Shown in pieces: positions 18,555 through 26,443 of a stretch of DNA of 33,489 bases. Below the pieces are notes generated by a model. It did not search any database. It saw only the letters and a program-made list of their open reading frames with translations, and was not told where the DNA came from. A program made the position numbers and the translations under genes. This DNA is from Mizugakiibacter sp. Its GTDB lineage: Bacteria > Pseudomonadota > Gammaproteobacteria > Xanthomonadales > Rhodanobacteraceae. Location: NCBI GenBank assembly GCA_003233305.1, contig QILI01000120.1, positions 1 through 33,489 of the forward strand, in the 5' to 3' direction. Within the stretch, counting starts at the first letter, position 1. The number at the start of each line of letters is the position of its first letter.

Positions 18555-19319
18555 ATGCTACAGATCGATAATCTTCATGTCCGTGTGGCGGGCAAGGACA
18601 TCCTCAAAGGACTTTCCCTCCAGGTGCAGCCAGGTGAAGTGCACGCCGTGATGGGTCCCAATGGAGCCGGTAAGTCGACATTGGCGAATCTTCTGGCCGG
18701 ACACGAGGGCTATGAGGTGATGGCCGGTTCGGTACGTTTTCTCGACAGAAATCTTCTGGAGCTGCAACCCGAGGAACGCGCCGCGGCCGGGGTATTCCTG
18801 GCTTTCCAGTATCCGGTTGAGATCCCGGGTGTGAACAATACCTATTTCCTGCGCGCCGCATTAAATGCACAACGCAAGCATCGTGGTGAGCAGGAACTGG
18901 ATTCGGTGCAATTTCTAAAACTCGTTCGCGAGAAGCTAGCGATATTGGACTTGGCTCCGGATCTGATGAATCGATCGGTCAACGCCGGCTTTTCAGGAGG
19001 TGAAAAGAAACGTAATGAGATCTTCCAGATGGCTGTACTTGAGCCGCGACTGGCGATTCTCGACGAGACTGACTCAGGCCTGGATATTGATGCGCTCAAA
19101 CAGGTTGCCGAAGGAGTCAATCGGCAGCGTTCAGCGGATCGGGCATTTATTGTGGTGACGCATTATCAGCGGCTTTTGGATTACATCGTTCCCGATTTTG
19201 TACATGTTCTTGCCGCGGGCCGCATTGTCGAGAGTGGTACCAAGGAACTGGCCCACAAGCTGGAAGAACATGGTTACGCCTGGGTTGCCGAGCGCCAGCT
19301 TGAAGGTGCCGACGCATGA
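18555..19319 (+). CDS. sufC: Fe-S assembly ATPase SufC
   Basis: 254 aa, a soluble ABC-type ATPase that drives SufBC2D. Walker A is GPNGAGKST (34-42, K40), the Q-loop lies in FLAFQYPVEIPGV, the signature is NAGFSGGEKKRNEIFQM, and Walker B is LAILDETDSGLD with E171, the same number as the catalytic Glu of E. coli SufC. The switch histidine is in VVTHYQRLLDYI. No membrane partner is encoded, as expected for SufC. It overlaps sufD by 4 bp (ATGA at 19316). Confidence 0.98.
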   Translation: MLQIDNLHVRVAGKDILKGLSLQVQPGEVHAVMGPNGAGKSTLANLLAGHEGYEVMAGSVRFLDRNLLELQPEERAAAGVFLAFQYPVEIPGVNNTYFLRAALNAQRKHRGEQELDSVQFLKLVREKLAILDLAPDLMNRSVNAGFSGGEKKRNEIFQMAVLEPRLAILDETDSGLDIDALKQVAEGVNRQRSADRAFIVVTHYQRLLDYIVPDFVHVLAAGRIVESGTKELAHKLEEHGYAWVAERQLEGADA

Positions 19320-20644
19320 GTGCGTGCGTACCCTTGCTGGATGAGGTACTCAAGCAAGCCGCTGTGGGGCAGCCGTATTTTGATGGTGCTGAAAGTGCTT
19401 GGCTGGCACAGTTGCGGCAAGGTGAACGTGCTGTATTAGCTCGTGAGGGATTACCCGATAGGCATAACGAGGCTTGGAAATATACCTCCTTGCGAGCCTT
19501 GGCACAGCAGCGTTTTATTATCGGTGATAGTGAAGCCGGACAGCGTCCGGTGCCGGAGACTGAGCTCCACCTGCCCGGAGTCGATGGCCCCAGAATTGTA
19601 TTTGTACATGGAGTTTTCCGAGCCGATCTGTCTTCACTGCAAGAAATGCCTGCCGGTTTGGAAGTCACCACTCTGGGGCAGGTCTTGTCTACTGGGGCGG
19701 CTTCATTGCGTTCCTGGATGGAACGCCCCATAGCAGACGGAGCAGCAGCTTTTGAGCGCATGAACCTGGTGATGGCAACGGATGGCGTCAGCTTGCGGGT
19801 CAAGGCGGGTTTTCATATCGAGGCTCCCGTCCATCTCCTTTATCTGGGCATTGATACGGATGCTAAGTTGGCCTGGCATACGCGTGCCCACATCGAGCTC
19901 CAGGCCGGGGCTGAGTTGAGCCTGGTCGAACATTATGCGGGATCAAGCCAGTCTGAGCAGTTTGCAACCGTAGTCAGCGAGATACGGATGCATGAAGACG
20001 CACGCCTGCAACTGACCCAGATTCAGCATGCAACAGAAGCCGTCACGCTGGTCCGTCATGAACACTTTCACCTCGCGCCACGAGCTCATGTCGGTATGCA
20101 TACGATTGAACTGGGGGGAGCCTTGGTGCGTCACGAGATCGAGACCCTACTGGAAGGTGAGGGGGCGATTTTCGATACGTGCGGTTTGTTTGCCCCACAA
20201 GCTCGGCAACATGTAGATATCCGTCTCGATATCCGCCATCAGGCTCGTGATACACGAAGCAGTGCGACTTGGCGAGGGATCGCCGATCAGCGTGGTCATG
20301 GGGTGTTTCATGGTGGCATCGTTATTGAACGCGGGGCAGATGGTGCCGATGCCAGGTTGCATAACAAAAATCTACTACTCTCTGATCGAGCCGAGATCGA
20401 TACCCAGCCGGTACTGGAGATCTATGCTGACGAGGTGCAGGCGGCACATGGTGCCACCGTCGGGCAGATCAATGAGCAAGCGTTGTTCTATCTGCGCTCT
20501 CGCGGCTTGCCGTTGGCCGAAGCGCGCAGGTTGCTGATGGTTGCATTCTGTCGGGAGATACTGGATGGCATTTTCCCACAGAGTTTGCAAGAGTATCTGG
20601 CCGAGCGGCTGATCAAGCATCTACCACTGAGTATGCAGGGATGA
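19316..20644 (+). CDS. sufD: Fe-S cluster assembly protein SufD
   Basis: 442 aa (E. coli 423), partner of SufB in the beta-helix heterodimer. The N-terminal region has DRHNEAWKYTSLRALAQQRF. The C-terminal core has DEVQAAHGATVGQINEQALF and YLRSRGLPLAEARRLLMVAF; H378 in AAHGAT matches E. coli H360, needed for cluster assembly at the SufB-SufD interface. The residue two before it is Ala where E. coli has Cys358. The start codon overlaps sufC. It is followed by an 82-bp structured gap. Confidence 0.96.
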   Translation: MSACVPLLDEVLKQAAVGQPYFDGAESAWLAQLRQGERAVLAREGLPDRHNEAWKYTSLRALAQQRFIIGDSEAGQRPVPETELHLPGVDGPRIVFVHGVFRADLSSLQEMPAGLEVTTLGQVLSTGAASLRSWMERPIADGAAAFERMNLVMATDGVSLRVKAGFHIEAPVHLLYLGIDTDAKLAWHTRAHIELQAGAELSLVEHYAGSSQSEQFATVVSEIRMHEDARLQLTQIQHATEAVTLVRHEHFHLAPRAHVGMHTIELGGALVRHEIETLLEGEGAIFDTCGLFAPQARQHVDIRLDIRHQARDTRSSATWRGIADQRGHGVFHGGIVIERGADGADARLHNKNLLLSDRAEIDTQPVLEIYADEVQAAHGATVGQINEQALFYLRSRGLPLAEARRLLMVAFCREILDGIFPQSLQEYLAERLIKHLPLSMQG

Positions 20645-20645
20645 C

Positions 20646-20722
20646 CGTGGACAGGTGTTTTCCTACCGTTCTGCTTCAACTAGGTCACTGTGACCACAAC
20701 AGGGTATTGATGGAGGTCCACG
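20646..20722 (+). promoter_or_regulatory. Structured gap between sufD and sufS
   Basis: Outer arms CGTGGAC (20646-20652) and GTCCACG (20716-20722) are fully complementary and enclose a perfect 13-bp palindrome GGTCAC-T-GTGACC (20683-20695). The right outer arm overlaps part of the sufS ribosome binding site (GGAGGT, 20712-20717). This is the only sizeable gap between structural genes of the operon. It may tune SufS translation or hold an operator; neither is shown. Confidence 0.45.
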
Positions 20723-20726
20723 TGAG

Positions 20727-21977
20727 ATGAATTCACCCATGCACCAGCCTATTGCACCCGCTCCAGATTGGAGTCGGGTTCGGACAGAGTTTCCTCTGCT
20801 TAAACGTACGGTATATGGCCGGCCTCTGGCCTATCTCGATAATGCCAACACTTCGCAGAAACCGGATCGTGTGATCGACGCTGTAAGCCAATTTTTCCGC
20901 GAGCGCAATGCCAACGTATCTCGTGCGGTACACGCTTTGAGCGAAGAAGCCACCAATCTGTATGAAGGAGCGCGTTCCACCCTGGCGGAGTTTATCGGTG
21001 TGCAGTCTGACCAGGAACTGGTGCTGACTTCGGGTACGACCATGGCGACCAATCTCGTTGCCTACAGCTTTCTCCTACCCAGACTAAAGCCAGGTGACCA
21101 GGTGCTGGTAACCACCATGGAACATCATGCCAATATTGTCCCCTGGCAACTTGCTTGTGAGCGCACCGGGGCCAAGGTGGTCGCTGCACCCATCAATCAA
21201 CGTGGTGAGCTGATCCTGGAGCGCTTCGTCGAGATGCTGACACCCAAGGTAAAATTTGCCGCGGTGACGCATGTTTCCAATGTTCTCGGTACCATCAACC
21301 CGGTTACCGAAATAGCCCGTGAATGCCGTCGCCGCAGCATTCCGCTACTGGTGGATGGTTCCCAGGCGGTGCCGCACATGCCTGTGAACGTGTCCGCGAT
21401 TGGCTGTGATTTCTATGCCTTCACCGGTCACAAAATGTGTGGCCCAACGGGTACCGGGGTGTTGTGGGCGCGACGTAAATGGCTTGAAGCGATGCCACCG
21501 TTTTTCGGTGGTGGCGATATGATTCGGGAGGTACATATCGAATCCAGCACCTTTGCCGATCCACCCCAGCGTTTTGAGGCAGGTACTCCGAATATTGCCG
21601 GTTTCGTCGGCCTGGGTGAGGCTGTCCGTTATCTGTCAGAACTGGGTATGGATCGCATCCGTGCCCGTGAGCAGGAACTACTGGTTTACGCCCAAGAACG
21701 GCTGCGTGAGATACCGGGTTTGCGCATCATCGGTGAAGCTCGGCATAAAGCAGCGGTCATTTCGTTTTTGGTCGAAGGCGCTCATGCCCACGATCTGGCA
21801 ACCTTGCTTGATCTCGAAGGTGTTGCGGTGCGTTCGGGACACCATTGTGCCCATCCATTGATGCAGTTCTATGGGGTCCCCGCAACCTGCCGTGCCTCTC
21901 TGGCGTTCTATAATCGTTGCGAGGATGTCGATCAGTTGGTGGCAGCCTTGCACAAGGCATGCAAATTACTGGTTTGA
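20727..21977 (+). CDS. sufS: Cysteine desulfurase SufS (type II)
   Basis: 416 aa, PLP-dependent class V aminotransferase fold. It releases sulfur from L-cysteine as a persulfide for cluster assembly. The N-terminal motif is AYLDNANTSQKPDRVIDAV, the PLP-binding lysine is K236 in TGHKMCGPTGTGVL, and the persulfide cysteine is C374 in VRSGHHCAHP, in the short loop expected for SufS-type (group II) enzymes. HVSNVLGTINPV and DGSQAVPHMPV are the cofactor-contact segments. The ATG at 20727 has GGAGGT 9 bp before it. sufU follows after 7 bp, consistent with SufU being its sulfur acceptor. Confidence 0.97.
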   Translation: MNSPMHQPIAPAPDWSRVRTEFPLLKRTVYGRPLAYLDNANTSQKPDRVIDAVSQFFRERNANVSRAVHALSEEATNLYEGARSTLAEFIGVQSDQELVLTSGTTMATNLVAYSFLLPRLKPGDQVLVTTMEHHANIVPWQLACERTGAKVVAAPINQRGELILERFVEMLTPKVKFAAVTHVSNVLGTINPVTEIARECRRRSIPLLVDGSQAVPHMPVNVSAIGCDFYAFTGHKMCGPTGTGVLWARRKWLEAMPPFFGGGDMIREVHIESSTFADPPQRFEAGTPNIAGFVGLGEAVRYLSELGMDRIRAREQELLVYAQERLREIPGLRIIGEARHKAAVISFLVEGAHAHDLATLLDLEGVAVRSGHHCAHPLMQFYGVPATCRASLAFYNRCEDVDQLVAALHKACKLLV

Positions 21978-21984
21978 TTCGATC

Positions 21985-22437
21985 ATGGGCCAATCCGGAG
22001 TACTCCCCTTGTATCGTGAGCAATTGCTCGAACATAACCGGGTGCCCCATCGGTGGGGTGATCTTGACGTAGCTGATGCCTGTGCCCATGGGCGCAATGC
22101 GCTATGTGGAGACGAACTGCGCATAGAAATTTGCTGTAATAGTGGTCGTATTCGCGACTATGCCTTCGAAGCCGAGGCCTGCGTGATTACTACTGCAGTG
22201 GCTTCGATACTTGGTGACCGGGTCATTGGCATGGATATGGCCGCACTCGAGTTGCTGCAAAAGGCTTTTGAACGAATTTTGTGCGGTAGCAGTGGGCAGG
22301 AGCCGGTATTGGGCGAATTGAATGCTTTCGCCGAGCTGGCGCAGTTTCCTGCCCGTCGCAAATGTGCTCGGTTGCCGCTCGCCACGCTGGTTGCGGCCAT
22401 GGCGGGTCAGCACGTCGCCACAACCGAGGAGGGATGA
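21985..22437 (+). CDS. sufU: SufU-type sulfur transfer protein (NifU/IscU fold)
   Basis: 150 aa from the ATG at 21985. The ligand set is C41 and D43 (NALCGDEL), C66 (EAEACVITTAVAS) and C127 (RRKCARLP), nearly the same numbering as the zinc-binding B. subtilis SufU (C41, D43, C66, C128). The segment between the last two cysteines carries the insert of SufU, and the HscA-binding LPPVK motif of IscU is absent. It therefore most likely accepts sulfur from SufS rather than acting as an IscU-style scaffold. No SufE or SufA gene is seen in the operon. The preceding gene ends 7 bp before; the next start overlaps its stop. Confidence 0.9.
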   Translation: MGQSGVLPLYREQLLEHNRVPHRWGDLDVADACAHGRNALCGDELRIEICCNSGRIRDYAFEAEACVITTAVASILGDRVIGMDMAALELLQKAFERILCGSSGQEPVLGELNAFAELAQFPARRKCARLPLATLVAAMAGQHVATTEEG

Positions 22438-23036
22438 TGCACGAGCCCATATTCCGTTTTGCCAAGGCCACAGACATCGAGGTGATTGTGACGCTGGTGC
22501 AGTCCGCCTACCGGGGTGAAGCGAGCCGGGCGGGATGGACCACAGAATTCGAGTTTCTCGGTGGTCAACGCACCGATCCGGTCGAGGTTGGTGAGCTACT
22601 CAGCCGTTCGGCCAGTTGTATGTTGCTGGCCGAGGAAGACAGCCAATTGCTGGCGTGCTGCCACCTTGAAAAACAGGAAGATAGATGCCATTTTGGCATG
22701 TTCGCTGTGGTTCCAGGGATGCAGGGTGGTGGTTTGGGCCGCCGCACCCTGGATACAGCGGAACATTTTGCCCGGGTGGAATGGGGCTGTCACAGCATGG
22801 ATATGCAAGTTATTGATCTGCGGACCAAGCTGATCGCTTGGTATGAGCGGCGTGGTTATCGCCGCAGTGGTATTTACCAACCCTTTCCCTATGACGATGC
22901 CCGCTTTGGCCTTCCCAAACAGCCCAGTCTTCGTTTTGAGCTGTTGCGTAAAATGTTCGTTCCCGACTCGCAACAGCATGTAGTGAGTCCAGTGGACGGT
23001 AAAGATCCCCACTCCAATATGAGGAATGCAAGGTGA
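22437..23036 (+). CDS. GNAT-family N-acetyltransferase in the suf operon
   Basis: 199 aa. The acetyl-CoA binding motif A is MFAVVPGMQGGGLGRRTLDT (Q-x-x-G-x-G as QGGGLG), followed by LIAWYERRGYRRSGIYQPFP, a usual GNAT motif B end. Start: AGGAGG at 22427-22432 precedes ATGs at 22434 and 22437; the second gives better spacing. It overlaps the sufU stop by one base (TGATG) and its own stop overlaps the Rieske gene start (GTGA), so it is translated with the SUF proteins. The substrate is unknown; amino group acetylation of a small molecule or protein is possible. Confidence 0.85.
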   Translation: MHEPIFRFAKATDIEVIVTLVQSAYRGEASRAGWTTEFEFLGGQRTDPVEVGELLSRSASCMLLAEEDSQLLACCHLEKQEDRCHFGMFAVVPGMQGGGLGRRTLDTAEHFARVEWGCHSMDMQVIDLRTKLIAWYERRGYRRSGIYQPFPYDDARFGLPKQPSLRFELLRKMFVPDSQQHVVSPVDGKDPHSNMRNAR

Positions 23037-23347
23037 GCGACTGGATACGAGTCGAGGCTGTCGAAGCACTGCTTCCCAGCGAGTTCAGGGTGGTGTGGGA
23101 TGGGGATACCGCTATTGCCGTGTACAACATTGATGGTGATTATTATGCGGTTGAGGATCGCTGCAGCCATGACGACGGTGAATTGGCGGGTGGCGAGCTG
23201 CATGGTCATGAGGTGGAATGTCCACGACATGGCGCGCGCTTTGATGTACGCAATGGTGAGGCGCTGTGTGCGCCCGCCTATGAGCCCATTGCCAAGTTTC
23301 CGGTACGGGTAGAAGACGGGGTGATCTGGACTCGCGACGACCGCTAA
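23033..23347 (+). CDS. Rieske [2Fe-2S] ferredoxin, small soluble type
   Basis: 104 aa. The cluster ligands are C44 and H46 (DRCSHDDGEL) and C63 and H66 (VECPRHGARFD), the CxH...CxxH Rieske pattern. The size and lack of membrane or signal segments fit a NirD/BphF-like soluble ferredoxin, not a bc1 subunit. A GTG start at 23033 overlaps the upstream stop. As the last gene of the operon it may be an electron donor for cluster assembly, or a client; which one is not evident. No T-tract terminator follows in the 61 bp before the convergent gene. Confidence 0.93.
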   Translation: MSDWIRVEAVEALLPSEFRVVWDGDTAIAVYNIDGDYYAVEDRCSHDDGELAGGELHGHEVECPRHGARFDVRNGEALCAPAYEPIAKFPVRVEDGVIWTRDDR

Positions 23348-23408
23348 AGGGCTGCAAGTTTACCGTTTCACACCCCTCACCATTCGGCTGGTCTGGATTT
23401 TATCCCCA

Positions 23409-23930
23409 TCAACGGGGTGGTGGATGGTAGGCGTAGACGCGTACCCGCCGTCCACACAGGTCAATAGTATTCACCTGCTCCCCATGTAGACGCCGGGCCA
23501 GGTGTTCCGAGGCGGCATCTCCCGGCCGGATCAGACTGACCACTCGGTTTAGTTCCAGTGTTTGCCATGCAAAGTCGAGTACGGCCGTCGCTGCTTCACT
23601 GGCATAGCCTTGGTTACGTGTCTCGGGGGCGATCATCCAGCCTAATTCAACATCCGGCCAGCCTTCTGGTTTGAGTAGGCCGGCGCGGCCAACAAAGGCT
23701 CCATTATCAAGGCGTTCGAGCGCCCACATGCCGTAGCCACGTAGTACCCAATGGCCAAGCAACATGGCCATGGAACGCCAGGCGTTGACCCGGTCCAGAG
23801 CCTGCCCGTCACCGATAAAACGGGTACTCTGTGGATCCCCCAGCATCGCTGCATAGGCTTCGAAGTGTTGCTCAGTCAGAGCGGTCAGGCGCAGACGGGA
23901 GCTGTGCAGAGTTGGAATCAGCTTGTTCAT
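23409..23930 (-). CDS. GNAT acetyltransferase, RimJ/RimL type
   Basis: 173 aa, with the RimJ/RimL opening LHSSRLRLTALTEQHFEAYA and LGDPQSTRFIGDGQALDRVN. Motif A is ELGWMIAPETRNQGYASEAA (RNQGYA), followed by LDFAWQTLELNRVVSLIRPG with the usual Asn-Arg. Relatives acetylate protein N-termini or small molecules; the substrate is not predictable. It is convergent with the suf operon and may be transcribed behind the ComEA-like gene, from which it is separated by 175 bp, so a promoter of its own is equally likely. Confidence 0.88.
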   Translation of the reverse strand: MNKLIPTLHSSRLRLTALTEQHFEAYAAMLGDPQSTRFIGDGQALDRVNAWRSMAMLLGHWVLRGYGMWALERLDNGAFVGRAGLLKPEGWPDVELGWMIAPETRNQGYASEAATAVLDFAWQTLELNRVVSLIRPGDAASEHLARRLHGEQVNTIDLCGRRVRVYAYHPPPR

Positions 23931-24063
23931 GAGTGACCGCAGCCCGGCAACCGGGTATGGCTACGAAAGCGGGTCACGGGGCTTTCTGGAAGGTAGTGGG
24001 TGGTGTGATTACGCATGCGCATGGTTATCGAAATTCCCCTGTGGGATCGCGATTCTAGCGCGA

Positions 24064-24102
24064 CTGCCCGCCCGAAGCAGGATTCGGGCAGGTAGCCTGC
24101 CC
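24064..24102. repeat. Nested inverted repeats after the ComEA-like gene
   Basis: GGGCAGG-tag-CCTGCCC (24086-24102) is a perfect 7-bp hairpin 3 bp after the stop of the minus-strand gene. A second pairing, CTGCCCG (24064-24070) with CGGGCAG (24085-24091), shares bases with the first. No T run follows on the minus strand, so a classical terminator is not supported. Confidence 0.5.
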
Positions 24103-24105
24103 AGT

Positions 24106-24423
24106 TCAGTGTTTGCGAAGTGGCTTTGCCACGCTAGTAGATGGTTTCGATGAGCTTCCGGTAAGACGAATATTGCTACGGTTACGTTGCACCGTATGCA
24201 AGCCTATGCCTTTGACTCTAGCCAGGTCACCGGGTTGTTTGAAGACTCCATGTCGAGTCCGCCAGGCAACGATGGCCTGGGCTTTCGCGAGTCCGATACC
24301 ATCCAGTGAGGTGGCAAGAGTGGCTGCGTTGGCGCGATTGATATTGACCGGTTTGCCGGCTTGTGCGCCGGTACTCAGCCCCAGTGTTATAAGCAGGCTC
24401 AGAATGGCTATCCAGTAACGCAT
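24106..24423 (-). CDS. Small secreted ComEA-like helix-hairpin-helix protein
   Basis: 105 aa. A signal peptide (about residues 1-22, cut after AQA) precedes a double helix-hairpin-helix: VNINRANAATLATSLDGIGL and FKQPGDLARVKGIGLHTVQR, with the two G-I-G hairpins that bind DNA backbone. This matches the ComEA C-terminal domain, which binds incoming DNA in the periplasm during transformation in competent species. A basic Ser/Lys tail ends the protein. AAAGGAGA lies 7 bp before the ATG. There are no other competence genes in the window, and such small proteins are common in non-competent bacteria too. Confidence 0.88.
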   Translation of the reverse strand: MRYWIAILSLLITLGLSTGAQAGKPVNINRANAATLATSLDGIGLAKAQAIVAWRTRHGVFKQPGDLARVKGIGLHTVQRNRSNIRLTGSSSKPSTSVAKPLRKH

Positions 24424-24612
24424 AAGGTTTCTCCTTTCGATGATGGACGCTCTATGCGGCGTCAGAATCGAGATTACGTGGACATTGCCGTCACCAATAG
24501 CGGTTTCTGCCCAGCTGGGTTGTACGTCGCTGCGAACGGAATCTGTCGGTGCCTGCCTACGGTTTTGTAGGGTCAAGAGTAGAATGAGCGCAAATTCACT
24601 TGCGGAGCCACC

Positions 24613-26031
24613 ATGGATACAGTCCGACTCGGTAATAAGGTAAGTCAACTTTGGGACGAGGAGGTCGTGCCTCAACTGGTCGAATACATCCGTATTCCCA
24701 ACAAGTCGCCCATGTTCGATGCCGACTGGGAGGCTCATGGTCATATGGATGCGGCCGTTACGCTGCTGGAACGCTGGGCTCGAAGCAAGCTGGAGCAACT
24801 CCCGGGCGCCAAGCTGGAAGTGGTGCGTTTGCCGGGTCGTACCCCACTGATCTGCATTGAAGTGCCCGGGCAGGGCGAGGACAGTGTCCTGATGTACGGG
24901 CATCTCGACAAACAGCCGGAGATGACCGGTTGGAGCGAGGGTCTGGGGCCGTGGAATCCGGTCATTCGTGACGACAAGCTGTATGGGCGGGGTGGGGCGG
25001 ACGATGGCTATGCCCTATATGGTGCGTTGTCGGCACTATTGGCCTTGCAGGAGCAGGGCGTAGCCCATGCGCGCTGCGTGATTTTGATTGAATCTTGCGA
25101 GGAATCAGGTAGCTATGATCTCCCTCATTACATGGATCATTTGGCTGAGCGGATCGGTAACCCGTCCCTGGTAGTCTGCCTGGATTCGGGCTGTGGGGAT
25201 TACGAGCACTTGTGGTTGACCACCAGTCTGCGTGGCATGGCCGGCGGTACGCTGCGGGTTGAGGTGCTGAATGAGGGGGTGCATTCCGGGGATGCCAGTG
25301 GCATCGTACCTTCCAGCTTCCGTATCGCCAGGCAACTTTTATCACGTTTGGAAGACCCGGCGACAGGTGCCATTTTACCGGCTGAGCTGCAGGTGGAAAT
25401 TCCCCAGGAGCGCTTGGCTCAAGCCCAGCATGCGGCCCAGGTACTGGGCGAGAAGGTCCACAGCAAGTTTCCTTTTGTCGCAGGTATGCAACCGGTTAGT
25501 AACGATCGTGTTGAGCTGATTTGTAATCGTACCTGGCGTCCCCAACTAGCCGTGACCGGAGCCGATGGTCTACCGACTCTGGCAGATGCCGGTAACGTAT
25601 TGCGGCCCCAGACGGCGTTACGTCTCAGTTTGCGGTTGCCACCCCCAATAAACGGAGAACAGGCCACGCGGTTTGTCAAAGGTTTGTTGGAGCGTGATCC
25701 ACCCTACGGTGCAAGAGTCTATTTTGAAACTGAGAAAGATGGCAGCGGCTGGAACGCTCAAAGTCTTGCTCCTTGGCTGGATGCCGCCCTCAGTGAGGCT
25801 TCAACAGCCGCTTTTGGAGCGGCTTATGCGGCGATGGGTGAAGGGGGCAGTATTCCATTCATGGCCTTGCTCGGCGAAAAATTCCCGCAGGCGCAGTTTC
25901 TGATTACTGGGGTTCTGGGGCCCCAATCGAATGCCCACGGGCCCAATGAGTTTCTGCACATCCCGACCGGCAAGAAGGTGTCGCAGGTGGTGGCTATGGT
26001 GTTAGCCAGTCATATCGCAAGTACTGCTTGA
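24613..26031 (+). CDS. M20-family metallopeptidase (dipeptidase-like)
   Basis: 472 aa. The two-zinc site is legible: H97 (YGHLDKQP), bridging D130 (GGADDGYA), catalytic E163 and ligand E164 (ESCEESGS), a DSGCGDY Asp, and H442 (SNAHGPNEFL). A dimerisation/lid domain with a conserved His (EGVHSGDASG) sits in the middle. M20 enzymes of this size (PepV/carnosinase-like) cleave dipeptides or acylated amino acids. No signal peptide is seen, so it acts in the cytoplasm. GGAG lies before the ATG. It is divergent from the ComEA-like gene across 189 bp. The exact substrate is not determinable. Confidence 0.92.
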   Translation: MDTVRLGNKVSQLWDEEVVPQLVEYIRIPNKSPMFDADWEAHGHMDAAVTLLERWARSKLEQLPGAKLEVVRLPGRTPLICIEVPGQGEDSVLMYGHLDKQPEMTGWSEGLGPWNPVIRDDKLYGRGGADDGYALYGALSALLALQEQGVAHARCVILIESCEESGSYDLPHYMDHLAERIGNPSLVVCLDSGCGDYEHLWLTTSLRGMAGGTLRVEVLNEGVHSGDASGIVPSSFRIARQLLSRLEDPATGAILPAELQVEIPQERLAQAQHAAQVLGEKVHSKFPFVAGMQPVSNDRVELICNRTWRPQLAVTGADGLPTLADAGNVLRPQTALRLSLRLPPPINGEQATRFVKGLLERDPPYGARVYFETEKDGSGWNAQSLAPWLDAALSEASTAAFGAAYAAMGEGGSIPFMALLGEKFPQAQFLITGVLGPQSNAHGPNEFLHIPTGKKVSQVVAMVLASHIASTA

Positions 26032-26175
26032 GGCACTATGGGAATAAGTATCGGCAGGGTTCTTGGGCTGGCGGATAGATTGGAATCGGTTGGCCACAGA
26101 ACCCAATGATGAGCCTTGGACGGTAGGCAACAGAAGGCATGTCGCGGCAGGCTATATCGCTTGCCGACGACGCGT

Positions 26176-26442
26176 TCAACGAGCGGGTGGAGAATGCTCA
26201 GGCAAGGTTACTGACAGTTCTAAAACGTCCTGGCCACCTTCGTGATCCAGCTCGATATGGACCGCTTCGATGTCAACCTTGGTGTATTTCATAATTACCG
26301 TCAGCAGCTCGCTTCTAAGCAGTGGCAAGTAGTCCGGTCCTCCCCGGCCATTGCGTTCCTGGGCGACGATGATGCGCAGCCGATCCTTGGCCACAGAGGC
26401 CGAGTTTCTGGGCTTGGCACGGAGAAAATCAAGCAGTCCCAT
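26176..26442 (-). CDS. minE: Cell division topological specificity factor MinE
   Basis: 88 aa, as in E. coli. The membrane-targeting N-terminus MGLLDFLRA is followed by the anti-MinCD region [20 protein letters not shown] and the dimerisation domain with [17 protein letters not shown]. MinE stimulates MinD ATPase and confines MinCD to the poles. It starts 1 bp after the minD stop and is the last gene of the minus-strand operon. Confidence 0.97.
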   Translation of the reverse strand: MGLLDFLRAKPRNSASVAKDRLRIIVAQERNGRGGPDYLPLLRSELLTVIMKYTKVDIEAVHIELDHEGGQDVLELSVTLPEHSPPAR

Positions 26443-26443
26443 G

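Noticed and set aside
23404-23417. CCCC-atcaac-GGGG between the convergent ferredoxin and acetyltransferase genes
   Set aside because: Only 4 bp, no T run, and it partly overlaps the end of the minus-strand gene; too weak to call a terminator.
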